In this document: positions 1-10,374 of the stretch, in pieces
How positions within the stretch are numbered: position 1 is the first letter of the stretch
How the letters are laid out: every line of letters begins with the position of its first letter
Assembly (NCBI GenBank): GCA_031411575.1
Contig: JANOBJ010000392.1
Span: forward strand, 1 to 28,538
Length of the DNA: 28,538 bases
From: JANOBJ01 sp031411575
GTDB lineage: Bacteria; Pseudomonadota; Gammaproteobacteria; Burkholderiales; Burkholderiaceae_C
Direction: 5' to 3'
Made by a program: the position numbers and the translations under genes
The notes under the pieces: generated by a model
Databases searched by the model: none
What the model was told of the DNA's origin: nothing
Seen by the model: the letters and a program-made list of their open reading frames with translations, nothing else

Positions 1-540
<540 letters not shown>

Positions 541-572
541 GCGGACAATCTGTGGAGCGGAGGAAGTCCAGC

Positions 573-598
573 ACTATAAGCGCCAGCGAACCGGCCAA
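573..598 (-). promoter_or_regulatory. Possible promoter for frmA
   Basis: Minus-strand TATAGT (573-578) is a good -10 about 33 bases before the frmA ATG. The nearest -35-like hexamer is TTGGCC (593-598), but the spacer is only 14 bp, so the -35 is weak or the promoter depends on an activator. Confidence 0.28.
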
Positions 599-727
599 CC
601 GACGAGCCGGCGATGCACCGCGCTTCGGCCGGTCTTTGGCGGTGATACGCTTCCGACCACGGCGTTGCGGCCGGACTGACCCTGGCCGATGGGTTGGCGG
701 CGCAACCGTACCCGAGGAGACACCACC

Positions 728-766
728 ATGCAACACCCCCCGCGCGCCGCGCGCCCCACGCCATGA
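728..766 (+). other. 12-codon leader ORF overlapping the MFS start (ATGA)
   Basis: A strong Shine-Dalgarno (cGAGGAGa, about 712-719) precedes ATG at 728, which opens MQHPPRAARPTP and stops at TGA 764-766. This stop overlaps the ATG of the MFS frame (763-765) as ATGA. The MFS ATG has no Shine-Dalgarno of its own, so translation is probably coupled through this short frame. The alternative is a base-calling error in the run of six C within it: one extra C would fuse this start in frame to the transporter. Confidence 0.4.
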
Positions 767-2082
767 CGGCCGGGCCTCACCGCGCTGCCGCGTCGCCCGA
801 CCTGGTGGATTCGCGCTATGCGATGACGCGCCTGCTGGTCACGCTGGTGATCATGACCATTGGCGCCAGCGCGATGTATGTGGTGCCAGTGGTGTTGCCT
901 GCCGTGCAGGCGGAGTTCGGGGTGGCGCGCGCCGACGCCTCGCTGCCCTACACGCTCTTGATGATCGGCTTTGGCGTCGGCGGCATGCTGATGGGGCGCC
1001 TGGCCGACCGCTTTGGCGTGATGGTGCCGTTGCTGGTGGGCGCTGTCGGGCTTGGCGTGGGCTACATCGCCGCCAGCATGGCGCAGGGCATCTGGGTGTT
1101 TGCGCTGGCGCATGGTGTGCTGATGGGCCTGCTCGGCTGCTCGGCCACGTTCGCGCCGCTGATGGCCGACACCACGCTGTGGTTTGCGCGGCGGCGTGGC
1201 ATCGCCGTGGCGGTCTGCGCCAGCGGCAACTATGTGGGTGGCGCCATCTGGCCGCCGATCGTGCAGCATTTTGTTGAGGTGGCGGGCTGGCGCCAGACCT
1301 ACCTGGGGCTGGGCATCTTCTGCGCGCTGTCGATGGGCACGCTCGCCTTGCTGATGCGGCAGCGCCCGCCGGCCGCGGTGCAGGCGTCAGCGACGTCCGG
1401 TGCCGGACAAGCCGCTCGGGCCTGGCCCGGCGCCGCTTTTCCAGGCGATCGCCCGTTCGGGCTGCCCGCTGGTCACGCGCTGGTGTTGCTGTGCGTGGCG
1501 GGCGTCGCGTGCTGCGTGGCGATGTCGATGCCGCAGGTGCACATCGTCGCCTACTGCACTGACCTCGGGTTTGGTGCTGCGCGTGGCGCTGAAATGCTGT
1601 CACTCATGCTGGCCTGCGGCGTGGTGAGCCGGCTGGTGTTTGGCGTGATCTCGGACCGCATTGGCGGGCTGCGCACCTTGCTGCTGGGGTCGATGCTGCA
1701 AGGCATCGCGCTGCTGCTGTTCCTGCCGTTCAACGGTCTGGTGTCGCTGTACCTGATCGCAGGGCTGTTCGGGCTGTTTCAGGGCGGCATCGTGCCGTCT
1801 TACGCCATCATCGTGCGCGAGTACTTCTCGCCCGCCAGCGCCGGGGCGCGGGTCGGCGCCGTCATCATGTGCACCATGCTCGGCATGGCGCTGGGCGGCT
1901 GGATGTCGGGCAAGGTGTTTGACCTGACCGGCTCTTACCAGGCCGCGTTCATCAACGGCATCGGCTGGAACGTGCTGAACATGGTGATCGTGCTGTTTTT
2001 GCTGAGCCGCGTGCGGCGCGGGGGCGTGCGCGCTGGGTCGACTGGCATGCCATCGGCTGCAGGAACCAGCCCCCGGCCATAG
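763..2082 (+). CDS. MFS transporter
   Basis: This is an inner-membrane permease of the major facilitator superfamily with about 439 residues and twelve apparent hydrophobic segments. The loop between segments 2 and 3 carries the MFS signature GRLADRFG, and the second half has its counterpart at SDRIGG. The overall look (AVQAEFGVARADASLPYTLL near the N-terminus, YAIIVREYFSPASAGARVG late) resembles the monocarboxylate or oxalate/formate antiporter-like branch, so a small organic acid is the likeliest substrate. I place the start at ATG 763, coupled to a short leader frame. A TTG at 694 would lengthen the protein but has no ribosome site, and ATG 823 or 826 are also possible. It stands alone, convergent with the gene at 2124. 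The substrate is not determined. Confidence 0.85.
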   Translation: MTAGPHRAAASPDLVDSRYAMTRLLVTLVIMTIGASAMYVVPVVLPAVQAEFGVARADASLPYTLLMIGFGVGGMLMGRLADRFGVMVPLLVGAVGLGVGYIAASMAQGIWVFALAHGVLMGLLGCSATFAPLMADTTLWFARRRGIAVAVCASGNYVGGAIWPPIVQHFVEVAGWRQTYLGLGIFCALSMGTLALLMRQRPPAAVQASATSGAGQAARAWPGAAFPGDRPFGLPAGHALVLLCVAGVACCVAMSMPQVHIVAYCTDLGFGAARGAEMLSLMLACGVVSRLVFGVISDRIGGLRTLLLGSMLQGIALLLFLPFNGLVSLYLIAGLFGLFQGGIVPSYAIIVREYFSPASAGARVGAVIMCTMLGMALGGWMSGKVFDLTGSYQAAFINGIGWNVLNMVIVLFLLSRVRRGGVRAGSTGMPSAAGTSPRP

Positions 2083-2123
2083 CCTCGCCACGCCCGCACA
2101 AGCGCCGGCCAAACCCGCCTCCC

Positions 2124-3488
2124 TCAGGCCGGCCAGACCGAGCCGTGCTCGGGCACCATGGCGCGCCATGTCAGTTCGTGTTCGATGCGCAGGCGCAGCT
2201 GGTCGGACGCGCCCATCTCGCCATGCACCACATACACCTGCTGGGGCGGCTGTGGCATCGACTGCAGCCACGCCAGCAACTGGTTGCTGTCGGCGTGGGC
2301 TGACGCAGACTGCAGTTGCACGATCTCTGCGTTGACCGCCACGTCTTCGCCGTGGATGCGGACGCTGCGCGCACCACTGGCCAGTGTGGCCCCACGGGTG
2401 CCGGGGGCCTGGAACCCGGTGAGTACGACCATGTTGCGGTGGTTGCCCGCGTGCAGCGCCAGGTGGTGCAGCACGCGGCCACCGGTGGCCATGCCGCTGG
2501 CCGCCAGAATCACCATCGGCCCGTGGCGCCGGCCCAGTGCCTTGGATTGCTCGGGCGTCTCCACCATGGTAGCCACATGCGCCATCTCGCCCACCTCGCG
2601 GGCGGTCAGGCGGTATTCGGCAGGGTGGCGATGGACCAGTGCCGTGGTGTGCACCGCCATCGGGCTGTCCAGGAAGATCGGCAGCGACGATGGAATCACG
2701 TGCGTGGCCTTGAGCCGCGCCACCGCATGCAGCACGGCCTGCGCCCGCCCTACGGCAAACACCGGGAGCACGGCCACGCCGCCGCGCGCCGCGACGCGTT
2801 GCAGCGCGGGGCCGAGTTCGCCGAGCAGGTCTTCATGCGGATGCACCCGGTCGCCGTAGGTCGATTCGATCAGGACCGCATCGGCTGCAGGGGCGGGCGC
2901 TGGTTCGCGCATCAGCAGGTCATCGGGCCGGCCCAGATCGCCAGAGAACAGGATGCGGCGCCCGCCCACCTCCAGCAGCAGGCTGGCCGCGCCGAGGATG
3001 TGCCCGGCGTGGGAGAACGTGGCCTTCCAGTGCCGAAGCGGTTCGAATGGCTCGTTGAAGCCCACCGGCCGGATCAGTGGCAGGCAATCAAGCGCATCGC
3101 GCCGCGTGTACAGCGGCAGGGCGGGCGTGTGCTTCGAATAGCCATGGCGGTTGGCAAACCCTGCGTCTTCCTCCTGGATGTGGCCACTGTCGGGCAGGAG
3201 GATGCCGCAGAGATCCTGCGTGGCGGGCGTTGCCCAGACCCGGCCGCGAAAGCCTTCACGCGCCAGCAACGGCAAATAGCCGCTGTGGTCCAGGTGGGCA
3301 TGCGTCAGCAGCACCGCGTCGATCCGACCCGGAATCACCGGCAGCGGGCGCCAGTTGCGCAGCCGCAGCAGTTTGTAGCCCTGGAACAACCCGCAATCCA
3401 CCAGGACGCTGTGGCCATCGTGCTGCACCAGAAACTTGGAGCCGGTGACCGTGCCCGTGCCGCCCAGAAAGGTGATGTTGACGCTCAT
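2124..3488 (-). CDS. MBL-fold metallo-hydrolase with beta-CASP and RMMBL domains
   Basis: This 454-residue protein belongs to the metallo-beta-lactamase RNA-processing family (Ysh1/CPSF-73-like; predicted exonuclease or endoribonuclease). The N-terminal MBL domain shows the zinc motif HAHLDHSG at residues 63-70, a further zinc-ligand histidine at HILGAA and an FSGDLGR loop. A beta-CASP insert with ESTYGDR follows, then SGMATGGRVLHHL. The RMMBL end carries SAHAD and VVHGE. The start at 3488 has a good ribosome site (AGGAG, 7 bases before ATG). It is a single gene between the MFS gene (convergent) and dnaJ (same strand, 179 bp away). The RNA-cleaving role is inferred from the fold; the in vivo substrate is unknown. 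Confidence 0.88.
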   Translation of the reverse strand: MSVNITFLGGTGTVTGSKFLVQHDGHSVLVDCGLFQGYKLLRLRNWRPLPVIPGRIDAVLLTHAHLDHSGYLPLLAREGFRGRVWATPATQDLCGILLPDSGHIQEEDAGFANRHGYSKHTPALPLYTRRDALDCLPLIRPVGFNEPFEPLRHWKATFSHAGHILGAASLLLEVGGRRILFSGDLGRPDDLLMREPAPAPAADAVLIESTYGDRVHPHEDLLGELGPALQRVAARGGVAVLPVFAVGRAQAVLHAVARLKATHVIPSSLPIFLDSPMAVHTTALVHRHPAEYRLTAREVGEMAHVATMVETPEQSKALGRRHGPMVILAASGMATGGRVLHHLALHAGNHRNMVVLTGFQAPGTRGATLASGARSVRIHGEDVAVNAEIVQLQSASAHADSNQLLAWLQSMPQPPQQVYVVHGEMGASDQLRLRIEHELTWRAMVPEHGSVWPA

Positions 3489-3644
3489 GGCGGGCTCCTT
3501 CCTTGCCGTGTGCCGCGGAACGGTGCCATCCTAGCGCGGAAGGCCCGCGCCGATCGCTCATTCACTGCGCGCCAATGGCAACGCCATGACCCAGATCAAG
3601 GCGCCATGGCGTTGGAGTCCCGGTTTGTCGGCGAATCGGCTTCT

Positions 3645-3660
3645 GGCCCGACGACGGGCC
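3645..3660 (-). terminator. Hairpin just after dnaJ
   Basis: GGCCCG and CGGGCC form a perfect 6-bp stem around a 4-base loop, 7 bases past the dnaJ stop. No T-run follows, so it may be only an RNA-stabilising hairpin or a Rho-assisted end. No gene is seen in the 179 bp from here to 3488. Confidence 0.35.
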
Positions 3661-3667
3661 TTGAGCG

Positions 3668-4813
3668 TCAGTTGAAGAAGCTCTTGAGCTTGTCGGTCCA
3701 GCTACCTTCATCAGGCGAGTGCTTCACGCCGCCTTTTTTCAGCGACTCATCCAGCTCCTTGAGCAGCTTGCGCTGGTGCTCGGTGAGCTTGACCGGGGTT
3801 TCCACCGAGATGTGGCAGTACAGGTCGCCGGGGTAGCTGGAGCGCACGCCCTTGATGCCCTTGCCGCGCAGGCGGAACTGCTTGCCCGCCTGCGTGCCCT
3901 CGGGGATGTCGATGGCGGCCTTGCCGGCCAGGGTGGGCACGTCGATCTCGCCACCCAATGCGGCCGTGGTGAAGCTGATCGGCACCGCGCAGTGCAGGTC
4001 GTCGCCGTCGCGCTCGAAAATCTCGTGCTTCTTCAGGCGGATCTCGATGAACAGGTCGCCGGGCGGACCGCCATTGGATCCGGGTTCGCCGTTGCCGGCG
4101 CTGCGGATACGCATGCCGTCGTCGATGCCGGCGGGGATCTTCACCTCCAGCGTCTTGTTCTTCTTGATCTTGCCCTGGCCGTGGCAGGTGTTGCACGGGT
4201 CGGGGATGACCTTGCCGCTGCCGCGACAGGTGGGGCAGGTCTGCTGTACGCTGAAGAAACCCTGGCGCATCTGCACGGCGCCCGCACCCGCGCAGGTGCC
4301 GCAGGTCTTGGCCTGGGTGCCGGGCTTGGCACCGGTGCCGTGGCAGGTGTCGCAACTGTCCCAGGTGGGACTGCGGATCTGCGCGTCCTTGCCGTTGGCC
4401 GCTTCTTCCAGGCTCACTTCCATCGCATAGCTCAGATCGCTGCCGCGGAACACCTGGCGCCCGCCGCGCTGCTGCGGGCCGCCGCGCTGGCCACCAAAGA
4501 TGTCGCCAAAGATGTCGCCAAAGGCTTCCGCAAAACCGCCAAAGCCTTCCGCGCCCGGGCCACCGGGGCCGCGCATGTTGGGGTCGACGCCGGCGTGGCC
4601 GTACTGGTCGTAGGCGGCACGCTTTTGCGCATCCGACAGCATCTCGTAGGCTTCCTTGGCCTCCTTGAACTTGGCCTCGGCACCGGTGGCGCTGTCACCC
4701 TGGTTGCGGTCCGGGTGGTGCTTCATCGCCAGCTTGCGATAAGCCTTCTTGATCTCTTCCTCGCTGGCGTTTTTGGGAACACCGAGCGTTTCGTAGTAGT
4801 CGCGTTTTGCCAT
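3668..4813 (-). CDS. dnaJ: Chaperone protein DnaJ (Hsp40)
   Basis: DnaJ is the cytoplasmic co-chaperone that delivers unfolded clients to DnaK and stimulates its ATPase. All type-I domains are present in 381 residues. The J-domain has HPD at residues 33-35, followed by a glycine/phenylalanine-rich linker (about 70-125). Four zinc-finger repeats follow: CDTCHGTG, CGTCAGAG, CPTCRGSG and CNTCHGQG. The C-terminal client-binding domains end in LKSFFN. It lies 101 bp downstream of dnaK, behind an intrinsic terminator, and its ATG has no clear Shine-Dalgarno (upstream reads GCTTAAAAAC). Its expression is therefore probably set well below that of dnaK. Confidence 0.98.
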   Translation of the reverse strand: MAKRDYYETLGVPKNASEEEIKKAYRKLAMKHHPDRNQGDSATGAEAKFKEAKEAYEMLSDAQKRAAYDQYGHAGVDPNMRGPGGPGAEGFGGFAEAFGDIFGDIFGGQRGGPQQRGGRQVFRGSDLSYAMEVSLEEAANGKDAQIRSPTWDSCDTCHGTGAKPGTQAKTCGTCAGAGAVQMRQGFFSVQQTCPTCRGSGKVIPDPCNTCHGQGKIKKNKTLEVKIPAGIDDGMRIRSAGNGEPGSNGGPPGDLFIEIRLKKHEIFERDGDDLHCAVPISFTTAALGGEIDVPTLAGKAAIDIPEGTQAGKQFRLRGKGIKGVRSSYPGDLYCHISVETPVKLTEHQRKLLKELDESLKKGGVKHSPDEGSWTDKLKSFFN

Positions 4814-4838
4814 GTTTTTAAGCAGCGTTCAGATGGGC

Positions 4839-4883
4839 AAAAAGCCGCGTTGAAGGTTCCGGCCGGAACGCTTCAAACGCGGC
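4839..4883 (-). terminator. Intrinsic terminator between dnaK and dnaJ
   Basis: On the minus strand GCCGCGTTTGAAGCGTTCC pairs with its near-complement (arms across 4844-4883; about 17-19 bp with two small bulges around a GGCC centre), followed at once by TTTTT. This is a textbook Rho-independent terminator or attenuator placed between two chaperone genes. It should make dnaJ transcription a read-through fraction of dnaK transcription. Confidence 0.8.
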
Positions 4884-4914
4884 GAGGTGATGGGGCCACC
4901 AGTGCCCCCCGGCA

Positions 4915-6855
<1,941 letters not shown>

Positions 6856-6936
6856 GATGTTCTCCTGCGATTTCGGTGATTCAGATGTTGATGACTTGTG
6901 GATAACTTGAGCGATTTCAAGCCGTCGCGTGAATGT

Positions 6937-7533
6937 TCAGCCTGGCGCCGAGACCGTGACCAGCGCCGGGCGCAGCACGCGCTCGGCAATGGTGTAGCCC
7001 TTTTGCAGCACCGCGACGATGGTGTTGGGGTCTTGCGCGCTGCCCGCGGCCGCCGGCACCACGCTGATGGCCTGGTGCTGGTGCGGATCAAATTTGGCGC
7101 CAGCGGCGGGGTTGATCTCGATCACCTTGTTGCGCTCGAGCGCGCTTTTGAGTTGGCGCAGCGTGGCCTCGGCGCCTTCGCGGATTTGCACCGGCGTGGC
7201 GTCCACGTGGGCCAGGCCCGCTTCCAGGCTGTCCAGCGCGGGCAGCAGGCTGTCGGCAAAGCCTTCAACCGCGAAGCGGCGGGCCTTGGCGATCTCGTCG
7301 TCGGCCCGGCGGCGTGCGTTTTGCACGTCGGCCTGGGCGCGCAGGTACTGGTCGGCCAGGCTGGCGTTCTGGGCCTTCAGCTCGGCGAGCTGGGCGGTGA
7401 GCTCGCCCACCGGATCGGCAGCGGCCTTGGCAGCGCGGTCGGCTTCGTTGGCAGCCAGTGCGGCCTCCAGTTCCTCAGGCGACATTTCTTCGCCAAGTAG
7501 TTGATTTTGCTCGGGTTTTTGATTTTCAGACAT
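6937..7533 (-). CDS. grpE: Nucleotide exchange factor GrpE
   Basis: GrpE is the ADP-release factor for DnaK and acts as a dimer. The 198-residue protein has the expected layout. A charged, poorly conserved N-terminus is followed by a long coiled coil (about residues 40-95, including ELKAQNASLADQYLRAQADVQN). A short four-helix region comes next, then the beta domain with the conserved HQAISV and GYTIAERVLRPALVTVS near the end. The start at 7533 lacks a strong Shine-Dalgarno. It is the first gene of the chaperone cluster. No hrcA is adjacent, unlike the arrangement in many other bacteria. Confidence 0.97.
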   Translation of the reverse strand: MSENQKPEQNQLLGEEMSPEELEAALAANEADRAAKAAADPVGELTAQLAELKAQNASLADQYLRAQADVQNARRRADDEIAKARRFAVEGFADSLLPALDSLEAGLAHVDATPVQIREGAEATLRQLKSALERNKVIEINPAAGAKFDPHQHQAISVVPAAAGSAQDPNTIVAVLQKGYTIAERVLRPALVTVSAPG

Positions 7534-7579
7534 GCGGGTAAAAGGGCCGTTCGGCCGCTACGGTCCAGTGACCGCTAAG

Positions 7580-7607
7580 ACCTTGGGCCATGTGGGTGCA
7601 TTTCAAG
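7580..7607 (-). promoter_or_regulatory. Candidate sigma-32 (heat-shock) promoter of grpE-dnaK-dnaJ
   Basis: Minus-strand CTTGAAA (7601-7607) matches the sigma-32 -35 box exactly. After a 13-bp spacer comes CCCAAGGT (7580-7587), a partial match to the CCCCATNT -10. It lies about 47 bp before the grpE ATG. The -35 is convincing and the -10 is weak. I see no gene in the 255-bp interval 7534-7788. Confidence 0.45.
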
Positions 7608-7757
7608 GCCGCTGCGGGCGGTTTTTTTGGAAAGAGAACAGCTGCCGATCTGCCGGCAACCCGGACGCGCGCCAAAGTCCGGGGCGGCGGGGCGCGGGCA
7701 GCGCCAGCCGGGAAGCCGGGCCGCCGGGCCGCTCGCCCCCCGCTGCCGGTGGTGGCT

Positions 7758-7776
7758 CAGGCCCGAGAGAGGCCTG
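7758..7776 (-). terminator. Hairpin after the FKBP gene
   Basis: CAGGCC and GGCCTG make a perfect 6-bp stem with a 7-base loop, 12 bases past the FKBP stop. No T-run follows, so the terminator call is weak. Confidence 0.3.
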
Positions 7777-7788
7777 CCGGCGTCAGAT

Positions 7789-8139
7789 TCAGTGCGCGTC
7801 CAGCAGCTCGACGTCGAACTTGAGCGTGGCGTTGGGCGGAATCACGCCGCCAGCGCCGCGGGCGCCGTAGCCCAGCTGAGGCGGAATGATCAGGGTGCGC
7901 TTGCCGCCGATCTTCATGCCGGCCACGCCTTCGTCCCAGCCCGGGATCACCATGCCGGCGCCCAGCGAAAACGCAAACGGGTCGTTGCGGTCCACGCTCG
8001 AATCAAACTTGGCGCCCTGGGCGGCGTCGTTGAACAGCCAGCCGGTGTAGTGCACGTGCACATGGTGGCCCTTCCTGGCCTCGGCGCCGCCGCCAACCGT
8101 GGTGTCTTCGTACTGCAGGCCGCTGGGGGTGGTGATCAT
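7789..8139 (-). CDS. FKBP-type peptidyl-prolyl cis-trans isomerase
   Basis: This is a small 116-residue cytoplasmic prolyl isomerase consisting of a single FKBP domain. Typical motifs are VHYTGWLFN, GAKFDSS, FSLGAGMVIPGWDEGVAGMK, PPQLGYGARGAGGVIPPNATL and the final FDVELL. There is no signal peptide. I chose ATG 8139 because MITTPSGLQYED is the usual opening of this group and AAGGAA stands 6 bases upstream. A longer frame would run back into the repeat element at 8180-8210. It is a separate unit from grpE (255 bp apart), although its folding role fits the neighbouring chaperones. Confidence 0.95.
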   Translation of the reverse strand: MITTPSGLQYEDTTVGGGAEARKGHHVHVHYTGWLFNDAAQGAKFDSSVDRNDPFAFSLGAGMVIPGWDEGVAGMKIGGKRTLIIPPQLGYGARGAGGVIPPNATLKFDVELLDAH

Positions 8140-8179
8140 GGGAAGGTTCCTTGGAAAGATGTTGGTGGTATTGAATCGG

Positions 8180-8210
8180 ATGCTACTAAAAATATAGCAA
8201 ACTATGTCCA
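8180..8210 (+). repeat. 31-bp intergenic element, copy A
   Basis: This reads ATGCTAC, 7 variable bases, then ATAGCAAACTATGTCCA. The inner TGCTA and ATAGCA are inverted halves. It is one of five copies in the window. It lies upstream of the FKBP start but points away from that gene. Confidence 0.7.
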
Positions 8211-8304
8211 TCCGACGCGCACGATGGCACTAAAAGACCTGAAATTATGCCTGTTGGACGACAAACGGCTGTGGCGCCACGCCGAAGGCCTGGCCTGCTG
8301 GTGG

Positions 8305-9489
8305 CTACAGCAGCCCGCGCCGCGCCAGATCGCGCATCAGCGCCGCCGTGCCGTAGGTCCACGGCGCCACCTTATCCGAGGTGCTGACGCGGTTCGCCAG
8401 CGTGCCAAGCGCGGGCGTTGACACCGTGACGATATCGCCCACCACATGCGTGAAACCCTGGCCCGGCGGGCGTCCGGGCAGCGGGCGGTCTTGCGTGGGC
8501 GCAAACATCGTGCCCAGAAACAGCATGAAGCCGTCCGGGTACTGGTGATTGGCATTGAGCGTTTGCGCCGCCAGATCGAACGGGTCGCGGCTGATCTCGC
8601 TGAGCGAACTGCTGCCCTGCATCACAAAGCCCTCGGGGCCGGTGACTTCCATCGCGAGATTGCACCGGCGCACCGAGTCGATGCCGAAGCGCGCGTCAAA
8701 CAGCCGGATGAACGGCCCGATCGCGCAGCTGGCATTGTTGTCCTTGGCCTTGCCGAGCAGCAGGGCGCTGCGGCCTTCGAAGTCGCGCAGGTTGACGTCG
8801 TTGCCCAGCGCGGCGCCGCAGATGTGGCCGCGCGAGTTGACGGCCAGCACCACCTCGGGCTCGGGGTTGTTCCAGCTGCTGCCCGGGTGGATGCCGACCT
8901 CGGCCCCCGTGCCCACCGCGCTCAGCGGCTGCGACTTGGTGAAAATCTCCGCGTCGGGCCCGATACCGACCTCCAGGTACTGGCTCCAGACGCCTTGCGC
9001 GATCAGCACGTCTTTCAGGCGCGCCGCCTCGGGCGAACCCGGTTTCAGGCTTTTGAGGTTGTCGCCGATCACGGCCACGACCGCCGCGCGCACGCTGTCC
9101 GCCCGGGCCGCGTCGCCACGCGCCTGTTCCTCGATCACGCGCTCCAGCATCGACGCGACAAAGGTCACGCCGGCCGCCTTGATGGCCTGCAGGTCGCACG
9201 GCGCCAGCAGCCACGGCGTGGCGGTGTCGCGCTGGTCATGCGCCGAGTTGGCCAGCACCGCGGCGGTGTCGGCCAGCCGCGCGCCCGCGTGGTGGCGTAC
9301 CGCCTGCGCGGGGTCGGGCAATTCGAGCAGCTGGCTGCAGGTGGGTGCAAGCGCGGAGAGATCGTGCACCGCGTCAGGCGTGACGCGTACCAGCGTCGGC
9401 CCGGCACCGTGCACCCAGACCCGGCCGATCAACACGGCATCGGCGGCGTCGGAGGGCAGCGTGGCGGCGTTTTTCAGGTGTTTTTGCAT
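8305..9489 (-). CDS. Fumarylacetoacetate hydrolase (FAH)-fold family protein
   Basis: This 394-residue enzyme has the FAH / 2-keto-4-pentenoate hydratase fold in its C-terminal two thirds. Visible marks are a probable metal-binding acidic cluster NNPEPEVVLAV with GNDVNLRDFEGRSALLLGKAKD, the loop CAIGPFI, and a late HVVGDIVTVSTPALGTLANRV. The N-terminal third (to about residue 130) is a longer lead-in than in plain FAH proteins. It resembles the longer branch that includes L-2-keto-3-deoxyarabonate dehydratase-type sugar-acid enzymes, so a 2-keto-3-deoxy acid is a fair but unproven substrate. The start at 9489 has no clear Shine-Dalgarno and lies 17 bases from repeat copy B. The DUF1080 lipoprotein precedes it on the same strand. 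The true reaction cannot be told from sequence. Confidence 0.82.
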   Translation of the reverse strand: MQKHLKNAATLPSDAADAVLIGRVWVHGAGPTLVRVTPDAVHDLSALAPTCSQLLELPDPAQAVRHHAGARLADTAAVLANSAHDQRDTATPWLLAPCDLQAIKAAGVTFVASMLERVIEEQARGDAARADSVRAAVVAVIGDNLKSLKPGSPEAARLKDVLIAQGVWSQYLEVGIGPDAEIFTKSQPLSAVGTGAEVGIHPGSSWNNPEPEVVLAVNSRGHICGAALGNDVNLRDFEGRSALLLGKAKDNNASCAIGPFIRLFDARFGIDSVRRCNLAMEVTGPEGFVMQGSSSLSEISRDPFDLAAQTLNANHQYPDGFMLFLGTMFAPTQDRPLPGRPPGQGFTHVVGDIVTVSTPALGTLANRVSTSDKVAPWTYGTAALMRDLARRGLL

Positions 9490-9505
9490 GGACGTCCACG
9501 CCGAT

Positions 9506-9538
9506 TGGTCATAGTTTGCTATAAATAATATAGCATTT
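9506..9538 (-). repeat. 31-bp intergenic element, copy B
   Basis: On the minus strand this reads ATGCTATA, a short A/T stretch, then TATAGCAAACTATGACCA. The inverted arms TGCTATA and TATAGCA are perfect. It sits directly before the FAH-family gene and points toward it. Confidence 0.75.
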
Positions 9539-9580
9539 AGGCTGCGTGACCAGCCCGTCCGGATGCGGCCAACCTGCTGC

Positions 9581-10195
9581 TCACAGCGGGCTGATCTGCA
9601 CCTTGCGCCACTTGATCGCGCCGCCAGGCGCGTCGTTCGGACCGTTGCCAAACTGAAGCGCAATCGGGCCGCTGGCGAACTTGCTGTCCTGCACGTTGAC
9701 GGTCTGCACGCCGTTGAACACCACCGTCAGGTTGCTGCCCTTGGCGGTGATCAGAAAGGTGTTCCACTTGCCGCCCGCCTTGGGCATCGGCGAGACTTTG
9801 GCGAAATCGACAATGGCGCCCGTGCCGTAGCTGGGGTCGGGCCGCTGGTCGTAGATGTTCACCTCATACGAATTCGTGGCCGCCACCTTCTTTGGGTCGG
9901 ACAGGCGGATGAAAATGCCGCTGTTGGTGGTGTGGTCGGCCCAGAACTCGGCCTTGATCTGGAAGTCGCGGTAGCTGTTCTTGGAGACCAGGTAGCTCGC
10001 TACCTTGGCCTTGTCGGCCACGATGGCGCCGTCTTCAGCGCGCCAGTTGGCGTCGCCCACGCGGTCAAAATTATCCAGGCCGCTGGCGCCGTCCACCAGC
10101 GTGGTCCATGAGGCTTGGCCGGGCATGCTGGAACAGCTGACCAGGGCCAGCGCTGCGATGGCGAACCCGATTCCGAGGGTGATGAAGCGTTTCAT
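9581..10195 (-). CDS. DUF1080 (3-keto-disaccharide hydrolase-like) lipoprotein
   Basis: This 204-residue exported lipoprotein begins with MKRFITLGIGFAIAALALVSC. The lipobox LVSC predicts cleavage and lipidation at Cys21. The mature part is a concanavalin-like beta-sandwich of the DUF1080 family, with NWRAEDGAIVADK, a strand with DFQIKAEFW, NSGIFIRL, SYEVNIYDQ and NTFLITAKGSNLTVVFNGVQ. Members of the family are linked to carbohydrate or 3-keto-glycoside hydrolysis, but many are uncharacterised. The start at 10195 has AGGAGA 8 bases upstream. It is followed on the same strand by the FAH-family gene 91 bp away, and an element copy lies between them. The substrate is unknown. Confidence 0.85.
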   Translation of the reverse strand: MKRFITLGIGFAIAALALVSCSSMPGQASWTTLVDGASGLDNFDRVGDANWRAEDGAIVADKAKVASYLVSKNSYRDFQIKAEFWADHTTNSGIFIRLSDPKKVAATNSYEVNIYDQRPDPSYGTGAIVDFAKVSPMPKAGGKWNTFLITAKGSNLTVVFNGVQTVNVQDSKFASGPIALQFGNGPNDAPGGAIKWRKVQISPL

Positions 10196-10312
10196 GTGGT
10201 GTGTCTCCTGTCCCGCCATGATGGGCGGGTGACGGGATTCTATCGACGGAAGCCCTGGTTGAGGGGCGCGCGAGCCGTCCGGGTGGCGCAGCCAATGCGG
10301 CAGCGAGCGCCC

Positions 10313-10341
10313 AAAAAAAAGGGACGGGCCAAGCCCGTCCC
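10313..10341 (-). terminator. Strong intrinsic terminator of the HxlR-like gene
   Basis: On the minus strand GGGACGGGC-TTG-GCCCGTCCC forms a perfect 9-bp stem with a 3-base loop, followed by eight T. It lies 33 bases after the regulator's stop and isolates it from the DUF1080 gene. Confidence 0.93.
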
Positions 10342-10374
10342 AGATGCGCCGTGAGTGCAGCGGCGCGGTCGTTG

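Noticed and set aside
7606..7627. GC-rich stretch plus seven T on the plus strand, like a terminator
   Set aside because: The stem is only 4-5 bp and no plus-strand gene ends there.
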